Positions 24,229 to 31,020 of a stretch of DNA of 64,000 bases are shown piece after piece. A model generated the notes under the pieces. It ran no database searches, was not told the origin of the DNA, and was given only the letters and a program-made list of their open reading frames with translations. This stretch comes from WRDS01 sp964492775 (lineage in GTDB: Bacteria > Actinomycetota > Coriobacteriia > Anaerosomatales > PHET01): positions 1 through 64,000 of the forward strand of contig CAZBLH010000002.1 of the NCBI GenBank assembly GCA_964492775.1, in the 5' to 3' direction. Position 1 is the stretch's first letter. Every line of letters begins with the position of its first letter. The position numbers and the translations under genes were made by a program.

Positions 24229-25005
24229 TTGAGTGATCGGCACAAGCGCTACCTGCCCGTGTTCTTGGACCTTGCCGGACGCCGAGCGGTACTGATCGGC
24301 GAGAGCCCCGCGATCGACCGCCGAGTCCGCCAGCTCATGCGGTACGGGGCCGAGATAACGGTCATCACCCCCAAGGCCAGCGGCGCCTTGCGAGACGCTG
24401 CGGCACAGGAGCTACTGACGCTCCACGAGCGCGCCTATGTGCGCGGTGACCTTGATGGCGCGTTCTACGTGCAGTGCATGGTGAAGGACGAGGAGGTCTG
24501 CCGAGCGGTCTTTGAGGAGGGCGACGCTGCGGGCTGTCTCGTGAACGTGAGCGGCTCGGACGAGCTGCGCAACTTCTTGTTGCCGAGCGTGATCCACCGC
24601 GAGCCGCTGCAAGTGGCGATCTCGACCGGCGGCTGCGCTCCCGAGGCGGCCAAGGCCGTGAAGCAGGGAATCGAGGCCGCTCTGGGTCAGGAGTGGGTGG
24701 ACTGGATCAACCTCCTCATCGACGTGCGCGAGGCACCTATCTCGCCGAAGGACCCGCCTGACCAGCGCGAGCGTGAGATCGCTATCGTCGCTCGGGAGCA
24801 GACGCGGGAGCGCATCTTCACTGGGGAGTACCTCACCGCCCGCGACATCCAGGGTCAGGCCAAAGCCGAACGGTTGCGCGAGGACCTGCTCGCGAAGGCG
24901 GAGGCTGTGCTCACCGGTCCCAGCACTCAGCAAACGGACGAGGGCGAGGACGAGACCGGCGCCAGCGAGGGCGCGACCGACGCGAACGGTGATTCGGAAG
25001 CGTGA
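24229..25005 (+). CDS. Precorrin-2 dehydrogenase / siroheme-branch NAD-binding protein
   Basis: Related to the N-terminal domain of CysG/Met8/SirC, which oxidises precorrin-2 to sirohydrochlorin. The opening RYLPVFLDLAGRRAVLIGES, the strand-turn ITVITPK, and LVNVSGSDELRNFLLPSVIHREPLQVAISTGGCAPEAAKAV follow the family pattern. The glycine-rich nucleotide loop, normally GGGxVAxRK, reads IGESPAIDRR, so cofactor binding may be altered. A 50-residue acidic C-terminal tail is unusual. TTG 24229 has GGAGG six bases upstream. The gene overlaps the SDR gene (GTGA). It suits a siroheme-dependent haem route, together with the AhbD-like enzyme further on. Confidence 0.78.
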   Translation: MSDRHKRYLPVFLDLAGRRAVLIGESPAIDRRVRQLMRYGAEITVITPKASGALRDAAAQELLTLHERAYVRGDLDGAFYVQCMVKDEEVCRAVFEEGDAAGCLVNVSGSDELRNFLLPSVIHREPLQVAISTGGCAPEAAKAVKQGIEAALGQEWVDWINLLIDVREAPISPKDPPDQREREIAIVAREQTRERIFTGEYLTARDIQGQAKAERLREDLLAKAEAVLTGPSTQQTDEGEDETGASEGATDANGDSEA

Positions 25006-25856
25006 GACCCCCCGCCTTATCCTCAACTCAAGGCCTCGCCGTCATCACCGGCGGCTCGAGTGGAATGGGTCTCGCCACTGCGAAGCAGCTCGCTGCGCGT
25101 GGCATGCGCGTGGTGATCGTCTCTCGCGATCCCGCCAAGCTGGCCGCAGCGCACGAACAGATCGCGAATGTGGCGTCGCACGGCAGTTACGTCGCGTCCT
25201 TCTCGGCGGATCTCTCGAACTGGGAGGCGACCGAGGCCGTCTTCGGCCGCATCACCTCCGAGTTTGGCGTGCCGGACGTGCTCGTGAACTCGGCAGGAGT
25301 GATCTACCCCGGCGAGTTCGTCTCCATGCCGCTCTCTGATTTTGAGATCAACATGACGTGCGGGTACTGGAGCGTCGTGTACCCGTGCCGAGCAGCAGCG
25401 CCACTCATGGCCGAGCGGGGGAGCGGGCACATCATCAACGTCTCGTCCGTCGCAGGCTTCTTGGGCATCTACGGCTACACGGGCTACTCCTCGGCGAAGT
25501 TCGCGGTCGTCGGTTTTTCCGAGGCGCTACGCTTCGAGATGCGGCCGGCTGGCGTGCGGGTCAGCTGCATCTGCCCGCCCGACACTGAGACCCCCGCTCT
25601 CGCGCTCGAGCACACCATGCGCCCGCACGAGACCGACGTCATCGCCGGAAACATCAAGCCGATACCAGCCGAGAAGGTCGCGGAGGCGATAGTGGCATCG
25701 ATCGGCCGGGACCGGTTCATGGTGATTCCGGACGCACTCTCGGCTTTCTACTTCCGGCTGAAGGGGCTGCTCCCCGAGGTCTTCCAAGCGATCGTCGACG
25801 GGGACGTGCGCAAGGCCCGGGCGGCCCGAACGACCGATGCGCGCAAGGGCGGATGA
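25002..25856 (+). CDS. Short-chain dehydrogenase (3-ketodihydrosphingosine reductase-like)
   Basis: Classical SDR of 284 residues. The nucleotide motif TGGSSGMGLA is near residue 16, followed by NSAGV, the catalytic Ser of INVSSVAGF and YSSAK for the Tyr/Lys pair. The segment CICPPDTETPAL is characteristic of the KDSR/FVT1 branch, which reduces 3-ketosphinganine, and the C-terminal hydrophobic stretch (MVIPDALSAFYFRLKGLLPEVF) may tether it to membranes. Nothing else for sphingolipids is seen in the window. It overlaps the siroheme-branch gene by four bases, but its role in a haem operon is unknown. The substrate should be considered open. Confidence 0.75.
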   Translation: MRPPALSSTQGLAVITGGSSGMGLATAKQLAARGMRVVIVSRDPAKLAAAHEQIANVASHGSYVASFSADLSNWEATEAVFGRITSEFGVPDVLVNSAGVIYPGEFVSMPLSDFEINMTCGYWSVVYPCRAAAPLMAERGSGHIINVSSVAGFLGIYGYTGYSSAKFAVVGFSEALRFEMRPAGVRVSCICPPDTETPALALEHTMRPHETDVIAGNIKPIPAEKVAEAIVASIGRDRFMVIPDALSAFYFRLKGLLPEVFQAIVDGDVRKARAARTTDARKGG

Positions 25857-25957
25857 GGCACGGAATCGGCTGGTGAATAGGCTTAATGAACCTTTCGGCA
25901 GGGGGTTTGCTTGCCCTCTGACGTGCGCGGGAGCTGGTAAGAGGGCTTGTGAGATGG

Positions 25958-25963
25958 TAGAAT
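25958..25963 (+). promoter_or_regulatory. Probable hemA -10 element
   Basis: TAGAAT preceded by TGG, identical to the -10 proposed for ccmE and followed by the same six-base gap and GTTCAGG. The -35 is poor (TGGTAA or CTGGTA about 17-18 bases upstream), which suggests an extended -10 promoter or an activator. Confidence 0.45.
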
Positions 25964-25969
25964 CGCGGA

Positions 25970-26144
25970 GTTCAGGCGAAAAGCTGGTGCGTTCAATGAA
26001 GAAGTTATACACCGCCCTCGCCGGGCCTGCTTGCCTGAACACCAACGCACCGCTCCGGCGAGGGCGTACCTATGTCCTGACGGGCCCGTGTCTCGGCGAC
26101 GAGGCGGGCGTAGACGATTCAATCGGTGAGGCGATCAAAGCCGC
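25970..26144 (+). other. hemA leader with three interleaved inverted repeats
   Basis: Three perfect inverted repeats occur in the order a-b-c-a'-b'-c'. The first is GTTCAGGC (25970-25977) with GCCTGAAC (26033-26040). The second is GGTGCGTT (25986-25993) with AACGCACC (26044-26051), extended by AGC/GCT across one bulged base. The third is CGCCCTCGCCGG (26013-26024) with CCGGCGAGGGCG (26055-26066). The helices cross each other, so they would form pseudoknots or be alternatives. No T tract follows the last stem, so it is not a simple terminator. It is a candidate regulatory RNA. Confidence 0.5.
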
Positions 26145-26154
26145 ATGCATCTGA
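25996..26154 (+). CDS. Possible 52-residue leader protein overlapping the hemA start
   Basis: An ATG frame beginning MKKLYTALAGPACLNT runs from 25996 to a TGA at 26152-26154, ten bases into hemA. GGTG six bases upstream of its ATG is a weak ribosome site. hemA itself has no well-placed ribosome site (GTGAGG is about 13 bases away), so coupling to this frame would explain how hemA is translated. Against it, the frame crosses the strong inverted repeats of the leader and shows no similarity I recognise. It may be a leader peptide or chance. Confidence 0.35.
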   Translation: MKKLYTALAGPACLNTNAPLRRGRTYVLTGPCLGDEAGVDDSIGEAIKAACI

Positions 26155-27518
26155 CGCTTGTGGGGCTCAGCCACAAGACCGCTCCGGTCGCCATACGCGA
26201 GAAGCTCACGTTCTCCGAGAGTGCGCAAGCTGACGCGCTCACTCGGCTGACCGGCCTCAAGAGCGTCTCCGAGGCCGTCATCCTCTCGACGTGCAACCGC
26301 ACCGAGGTATACGCGCTCACCTCGGCATCCGTCGACGGCCCTGGCGCAATCATCGAGTTCCTCGCTGAGTACCATGACCTCGATCCTGTCGAGCTGACCC
26401 GTTATCTCTACATCGAGGAGGGTGAGGCGGTCGTTCGGCATCTGTTCCGCGTCGTGGCCTCGCTCGACTCCATGGTGCTCGGCGAAGCGCAGATTCTCGG
26501 GCAGGTGAAGGACGCCTACGAGGTCGCCTTCCAGAACCAGGCATGTGGGCGGGTGTTCAACCGCCTGTTCAGGCAATCGTTCGAGGTCGGCAAGCGTGTT
26601 CGTACCGAGACCGACATCGGCGAGAACGCCGTCTCGATCAGCTACGCGGCGATCGAGCTCACCAAGCGCGTCTTCGAGAAGCTTGAAGGACGCTGTGTCT
26701 TGGTGATCGGCGCCGGCAAGATGAGCGAACTCACCGCCAAGCACCTCGTGAGCAACGGCGTGCGGCGTGTCCTTGTCGCGAACCGCACCTTCGAGCGCGC
26801 GCGCGATCTCGCCGAGAAGTTCGGCGGCGAGGCAATCGAGTACGACAAGCTCTACGAGCGCATGCGCGAGGCCGACATCGTCATCTCCTCGACGGCTGCA
26901 ACCAGCTATGTGATCACCCGCGACGAAATCGCGCGCGTCGCGCGCCGCCGCCGCGATCCGCTGTTCCTGATCGACATCGCGGTGCCGCGTGACATCGACC
27001 CCGAGTGCGCGACCGTGCCCGACGTATTCCTCTACGACATCGATGCGCTGAACAACGTCGTCTCGGCGAACCTCGAGGAGCGGATGATCGAGGCGAAGCG
27101 CGCCGAGCTCATCATCGACGATGAGATCGCGTCCTTCGAGGCGTGGCTGGACTCGATGGAGGTCGTCCCGACCATCGCCGCGATCCGCACGAAGGCAGAG
27201 CAGGTGCGCGCCGAGGAGCTCGAGAAGGCTCTGAAGTGCCTCGGCGGGTTGTCGGAGAAGGAGCTGCAGGCGGTGGAGGCGCTGTCGTGCGCCATCGTCA
27301 ACAAGATGCTCCACGGCCCCACCGCGCGCCTCAAGAAGGTGGCCGCCGAGAAACACGGCTACAACTACGTACAAGCCGCCCGGTACCTGTACGGGCTCGA
27401 CACCAATCCTGATGGCAAGAACCCGCACTTGGGGCTTCTGAGGTCGCTGCTGGCCCGGGGAGAGAACACCTCCGGCGCCACGCCCGGCAACGAGATGGGA
27501 GACACCTGTGGCTACTAG
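26145..27518 (+). CDS. hemA: Glutamyl-tRNA reductase (HemA)
   Basis: Reduces glutamyl-tRNA to glutamate-1-semialdehyde, the entry step of C5 haem synthesis. The opening LVGLSHKTAPVAIREK and the catalytic Cys50 in ILSTCNRTEVYA are standard. SLDSMVLGEAQILGQVK follows, then the NADPH-binding VLVIGAGKMSELTAKHL at about 185-200 and a C-terminal dimerisation helix region. It has 457 residues, slightly long because of a 25-residue Gly/Asn tail that overlaps hemC by 11 bases. ATG 26145 gives the exact family N-terminus. The leader is unusually structured, which suggests control of this committed step. Confidence 0.96.
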   Translation: MHLTLVGLSHKTAPVAIREKLTFSESAQADALTRLTGLKSVSEAVILSTCNRTEVYALTSASVDGPGAIIEFLAEYHDLDPVELTRYLYIEEGEAVVRHLFRVVASLDSMVLGEAQILGQVKDAYEVAFQNQACGRVFNRLFRQSFEVGKRVRTETDIGENAVSISYAAIELTKRVFEKLEGRCVLVIGAGKMSELTAKHLVSNGVRRVLVANRTFERARDLAEKFGGEAIEYDKLYERMREADIVISSTAATSYVITRDEIARVARRRRDPLFLIDIAVPRDIDPECATVPDVFLYDIDALNNVVSANLEERMIEAKRAELIIDDEIASFEAWLDSMEVVPTIAAIRTKAEQVRAEELEKALKCLGGLSEKELQAVEALSCAIVNKMLHGPTARLKKVAAEKHGYNYVQAARYLYGLDTNPDGKNPHLGLLRSLLARGENTSGATPGNEMGDTCGY

Positions 27519-28467
27519 CCGCGAGAAGCTCGTCATCGGCACGCGCGGAAGCAAATTGGCGCTGTGGCAGTCGGAGTACATCCGCGGGCTGATCGAGGAG
27601 CTGACAGGAATCCCGGTTGAGCTCAAGGTCATCAAGACGACGGGTGACAAGATCCTCGACGTCCCGCTCGCGAAGGTCGGCGGCAAGGGGCTGTTCACAA
27701 AGGAGATCGAGGTGGAGCTCGCCGCTGGGACGGTAGACCTGGCGGTCCACTCGATGAAGGACGTCCCGACGGAGCTGCCTGAGGGCCTCGGCATCCGTAT
27801 GATGCCGCCGCGGGTCGACCCGCGCGACGTCATCGTCTCGGGTGCCGGCTATGACCTCACCACGCTACCCGTTGGGGCGACGCTCGGCACGAGCTCACTC
27901 AGGCGCCGCAGTCAGGTCATCGCGCTGCGGCCCGACCTCAAGATCGTCGACGTGCGTGGCAACCTCGACACCCGGATGCGCAAGGCCGAGACGGGTGAGC
28001 TCGATGCCGTCATCCTCGCCTCCGCCGGAATCACTCGGCTGGGGTGGGAGGACCGGATCACTCACTACATCGAGCCAGATCAGATGGTGTCGGCGGTCGG
28101 CCAGGGGGCGATCGGCGTCGAGATTCGCGAGGACGATGAGTTCATGGCCGAGGTGTGCGCCAAGCTCACGGATGCCGACACGTTCTGCTGCGTTTCTGCC
28201 GAACGCGTCGTGATGCGCAAGCTCGAGGGCGGATGCCAGGTCCCAATCGGCGCGTACGCCCGCATCGTGGGCGGCACGCTCGTAATGGATGCATTCGTCG
28301 GCTCTGTTGACGGGACTCGCCAGGTGCGCGAGCGGCTTGAGGGCAGCGTCGAGGACCCGATCGAGCTTGGCGAGCGCATGGTTGCGCTGCTGCTCGAGCA
28401 TGGTGCTGACGCCATTCTCTCTGAGATCCGCAATGCCGAGGACGTCGACGACCTGCTGAAGACCTGA
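27508..28467 (+). CDS. hemC: Porphobilinogen deaminase / hydroxymethylbilane synthase (HemC)
   Basis: Polymerises four porphobilinogens to hydroxymethylbilane. IGTRGSKLALWQSEYI opens the protein. KGLFTKEIEVELAAGTVDLAVHSMKDVPTELP holds the catalytic-site region, and TSSLRRRSQ and VRGNLDTRMRKA bind the growing chain. The dipyrromethane cofactor attaches to Cys243 in LEGGCQVPIGAYA. The length of 319 residues is normal. The start is GTG 27508 inside the end of hemA. Confidence 0.96.
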   Translation: MATSREKLVIGTRGSKLALWQSEYIRGLIEELTGIPVELKVIKTTGDKILDVPLAKVGGKGLFTKEIEVELAAGTVDLAVHSMKDVPTELPEGLGIRMMPPRVDPRDVIVSGAGYDLTTLPVGATLGTSSLRRRSQVIALRPDLKIVDVRGNLDTRMRKAETGELDAVILASAGITRLGWEDRITHYIEPDQMVSAVGQGAIGVEIREDDEFMAEVCAKLTDADTFCCVSAERVVMRKLEGGCQVPIGAYARIVGGTLVMDAFVGSVDGTRQVRERLEGSVEDPIELGERMVALLLEHGADAILSEIRNAEDVDDLLKT

Positions 28468-28476
28468 GGGACCGAA

Positions 28477-29313
28477 GTGTCAGCCGCAGCAGAGAGCTTT
28501 CAGCCTGCACAGGGGGCCGAAGGGCCGCTCTCAGGTCTGACTGTGGTCGTAACGCGCACCGCAGAGCAAGCTGCTGCGCTCGCCGACCCGCTGCGTGCGC
28601 TCGGAGCCGAAGTCATTGCGATGCCGGTGATCGAGATCGCCGATATGCCAGACTCGACCGAGATAGACGAGGCCATCGCCAACATCGATCGCTACGACTG
28701 GCTTGTGCTGACCTCGACGAACGCCGTCGACAGGTTCTTCGCCCGCCTGTCGACAATCGGCCCGCCTGCCGAGGTGTTGCGTGACGTGAGCGTGGCCGCT
28801 GTCGGCCCTGTGAGTGCGGCACGGGTTCAATCCTACGGTGTCGAGCCTGCGGTCGTGCCCAAGGATTTCCGCGCCGAGGGCGTTGTGGAGGCTCTTGGCG
28901 CGCGGCGCATTGGCAGCGGCAGTCGTGTACTGATCCCGCGTGCAGCCGAGGCCCGTGATGTGCTGCCCGAGCAGCTCGGAGCGCTCGGCGCGGAGGTTGA
29001 CGCAATCGACCTGTATCGGCTTGTTCCGGCCGAGCCCGACCCGGAGGCGCTCGAACGCATCGGCACGGGGCAGGTAGATGTCCTGATCTTCGCGAGCGGC
29101 GCGACCGCTCGGCATTTCGTGGGATTGTTGGAGGCCCAAGGCTTCGATGCCGCCAGTGTGTCGGCGACGACAGACATCGCGAGCATCGGTCCGGTCACGA
29201 GTGCGGCCATCCGCGAGCTGGGCTTCTCGGTAGACATCGAGGCCCAGCAGCAGACGGTGGATGCGCTGGTTGCCGAGATCGTTCGACGACTCGGGCACGA
29301 GGACAACGGGTAG
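28477..29313 (+). CDS. hemD: Uroporphyrinogen-III synthase (HemD)
   Basis: Closes hydroxymethylbilane to uroporphyrinogen III. It has the two-domain HemD pattern with weak sequence conservation: LTVVVTRTAEQAAALADPLRALGAEVIAMPVIEI at the N-terminus, DWLVLTSTNAVDRFF, VAAVGPVSAARVQSYG, and in the second lobe VLIFASGATARHFV and IASIGPVTSAAIRELG. It has 278 residues and is not fused to a uroporphyrinogen methyltransferase as in many anaerobes, so the siroheme branch needs a separate methyltransferase, not found in this window. It follows hemC by nine bases. Confidence 0.9.
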   Translation: MSAAAESFQPAQGAEGPLSGLTVVVTRTAEQAAALADPLRALGAEVIAMPVIEIADMPDSTEIDEAIANIDRYDWLVLTSTNAVDRFFARLSTIGPPAEVLRDVSVAAVGPVSAARVQSYGVEPAVVPKDFRAEGVVEALGARRIGSGSRVLIPRAAEARDVLPEQLGALGAEVDAIDLYRLVPAEPDPEALERIGTGQVDVLIFASGATARHFVGLLEAQGFDAASVSATTDIASIGPVTSAAIRELGFSVDIEAQQQTVDALVAEIVRRLGHEDNG

Positions 29314-29352
29314 CAACACGGCAGGCCCGCAGCGTGCGAGTTGCGCGCTGCG

Positions 29353-29381
29353 TTGACTTCGGAGGTTCTGCTTGTCATCAT
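29353..29381 (+). promoter_or_regulatory. Probable promoter of the tRNA-Ala gene
   Basis: TTGACT (29353-29358), a 17-base spacer and CATCAT (29376-29381) lie about 45 bases before the mature tRNA. A terminator follows the tRNA, so it probably forms its own transcript between hemD and the small membrane protein gene. Confidence 0.5.
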
Positions 29382-29425
29382 ATCCTTCGCTTCCGGGCCT
29401 CGGCACGGGAACCGGAGCGCAACAC

Positions 29426-29501
29426 GGGGACGTGGCTCAGTTGGGAGAGCGCTGCCTTCGCACGGCAGAGGTCGGCGGTTCGAATCCGCTCGTCTCCACC
29501 A
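29426..29501 (+). tRNA. tRNA-Ala (anticodon CGC)
   Basis: A full cloverleaf of 76 bases. Acceptor GGGGACG pairs with CGTCTCC, including the G3-U70 wobble that identifies alanine tRNAs. The D arm stem is GCTC/GAGC. The anticodon stem CTGCC/GGCAG carries loop TTCGCAC with anticodon CGC, reading GCG. The T arm contains GGTTCGAATCC. Discriminator A and CCA are encoded. Confidence 0.96.
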
Positions 29502-29513
29502 ATGCTTCAGAGT

Positions 29514-29555
29514 CGGGGCGGCGGCGCGAGTCTTGCGCGCGCCGTCCCGTTTTTT
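29514..29555 (+). terminator. Rho-independent terminator after tRNA-Ala
   Basis: A GC-rich stem from CGGGGCGGCGGCGCG (starting 29514) pairs with the complementary GCGCGCCGTCCCG arm ending at 29549. Six T residues follow at 29550-29555. This is the clearest classical terminator in the window. Confidence 0.88.
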
Positions 29556-29590
29556 CGTGACGAGACCGACACGCAGAAAGGTGTCTTGAT

Positions 29591-29887
29591 ATGGATGCGG
29601 TGCCGATCAGCATTGCCCCCAGCGGCTTCTACGGCTGGCTCCTGCAGTACGGCGGGATTCTGCAGCTGTTCGTCCAGCTCGCGTACTGGATCGGCATGCT
29701 CGTGCTGGTCTTCTACGCGGTGTTCCAGTTCAAGCGCTGGGTGAACTACCAGCTCGGAACCGGCCAGAGCGGCAAGCTGCGTCCCGACCTGGCCGAACCG
29801 TCCGCTCAGCGCTCCGCGCCTGCGCCGGTCGGTCCGCCTGTCAAGGAGCCAGAGTCCCAGGTACCGGTCGAGAAGTTCGTCGAGTAA
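29591..29887 (+). CDS. Small single-helix membrane protein, unknown function
   Basis: A 98-residue protein with one strong membrane helix (about 25-45, LFVQLAYWIGMLVLVFYAVFQF) preceded by a short outside segment and followed by a Pro/Ala/Ser-rich cytoplasmic tail. AAAGGTG lies eight bases before the ATG, and hemB starts 47 bases after its stop, so it probably shares a transcript with hemB. I do not recognise the family. A role in anchoring or regulating haem synthesis is possible but unsupported beyond position. Confidence 0.7.
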   Translation: MDAVPISIAPSGFYGWLLQYGGILQLFVQLAYWIGMLVLVFYAVFQFKRWVNYQLGTGQSGKLRPDLAEPSAQRSAPAPVGPPVKEPESQVPVEKFVE

Positions 29888-29934
29888 CGCCGCTCAGCGG
29901 CACTGGCAGCCAGAGTCATCCAGGAGGCTATCCG

Positions 29935-30915
29935 ATGCGTTTTCCGCAGTACCGCCCCCGCCGTCTGCGCGCGAATGCGACCATCCGTTCGATGGTTCGC
30001 GAGACCGCGTTGTCGCCGTCCGACCTCATCTACCCGTTGTTCGTGAAGCCCGGTAGTGGCAAGCGAGACGAAATCTCCTCGATGCCCGGCCAGTACCAGC
30101 TGTCCGTAGACATGCTTCCCGCCGAGATCGACGAACTCAATGCGCTCGGCATTCCGGCCGTCATTCTCTTCGGCCTGCCGAGTACGAAGGATGCCTCGGG
30201 AAGTGAGGCGTACGACCCTGATGGGATTGTCCAGCAGGCTATCCGCGCGATCAAGGCGCATGACCCTGAGTTCTACGTGATCACCGACGTCTGCATGTGC
30301 GAGTACACCGACCACGGCCACTGCGGCGTCTTGGACGACTGTGGCTGCGTGATCAACGACGTCACCCTCGAGCTGCTTGCCAAAGAGGCGGTCAGCCATG
30401 CCGAGGCGGGCGCGGACATGGTCGCTCCGAGCGACATGATGGACGGTCGCGTGAGCGCGATCCGTACCGCGCTCGATGACGAGGGCTTCGAGAACGTGCC
30501 GATCATGGCGTACTCGGTGAAGTACGCGAGCGGCTACTATGGCCCGTTCCGCGAGGCCGCCGACAGCGCTCCGGCCTTCGGCGACCGTTCCCAGTACCAG
30601 ATGGACCCGGCGAACGCAGAGGAGGGCATCCGCGAGGCGGCGCTCGACATCGACGAGGGCGCCGACATCGTGATGGTCAAGCCGGCGCTTGCCTACATGG
30701 ACATGATCCGCCGGGTCAAGGACGAGTTCGGGTACCCGACCGCGGCATACAACGTGTCCGGCGAGTACGCAATGGTTAAGGCTGCCGCCGCGAACGGATG
30801 GATCGATGAGCGGCGCCTCGTGCTCGAGACCCTCACGGGGTTCAAGCGGGCTGGTGCAGACCTGATCCTGACCTATCACGCCAAGGATGCGGCTCGCTGG
30901 CTCGCTGGCCAGTAG
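29935..30915 (+). CDS. hemB: Delta-aminolevulinic acid dehydratase (HemB)
   Basis: Porphobilinogen synthase, joining two 5-aminolevulinates. The zinc-type cysteine cluster DVCMCEYTDHGHCG (Cys120, Cys122, Cys130) marks the metal-dependent class. Schiff-base lysines lie in AYSVKYASGYYGPFR and MVKPALAYMDM, and MVAPSDMMDGR is standard. The length is 326 residues. AGGAGG precedes the ATG by eight bases. The stop codon lies inside the arm of a long terminator hairpin. Confidence 0.96.
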   Translation: MRFPQYRPRRLRANATIRSMVRETALSPSDLIYPLFVKPGSGKRDEISSMPGQYQLSVDMLPAEIDELNALGIPAVILFGLPSTKDASGSEAYDPDGIVQQAIRAIKAHDPEFYVITDVCMCEYTDHGHCGVLDDCGCVINDVTLELLAKEAVSHAEAGADMVAPSDMMDGRVSAIRTALDDEGFENVPIMAYSVKYASGYYGPFREAADSAPAFGDRSQYQMDPANAEEGIREAALDIDEGADIVMVKPALAYMDMIRRVKDEFGYPTAAYNVSGEYAMVKAAAANGWIDERRLVLETLTGFKRAGADLILTYHAKDAARWLAGQ

Positions 30916-30942
30916 GGGCGCGTGAACACGCGCCCCTACTGG
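30909..30942 (+). terminator. 16-base perfect hairpin overlapping the end of hemB
   Basis: CCAGTAGGGGCGCGTG (30909-30924) and CACGCGCCCCTACTGG (30927-30942) are perfect reverse complements only two bases apart, so the real loop is a few bases wider. The first arm includes the hemB TAG stop. There is no T tract. It is likely a terminator or a barrier that protects the 3' end. Confidence 0.7.
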
Positions 30943-31020
30943 CGGCGCGGTTATTGCAGGTTGAGTTGAGATGTACCTCACGGGCACGGGCCCGTTCGAC
31001 CGGGTATGCGAGGAGACTTG

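Noticed and set aside
25970..26066. hemA leader hairpin as a simple terminator
   Set aside because: No T tract follows the 12-base stem, and the loop would contain arms of two other perfect repeats.
25970..26144. hemA leader as a cobalamin riboswitch
   Set aside because: A GGCGAAAAGC-like stretch is suggestive, but the conserved B12-box core (GCCACTG) is absent and the helix order does not fit.
26070..27833. Long minus-strand reading frame (about 587 codons) opposite hemA and hemC
   Set aside because: It is antisense to two certain genes and shows no family motif; long antisense frames are expected from codon bias at this GC content.
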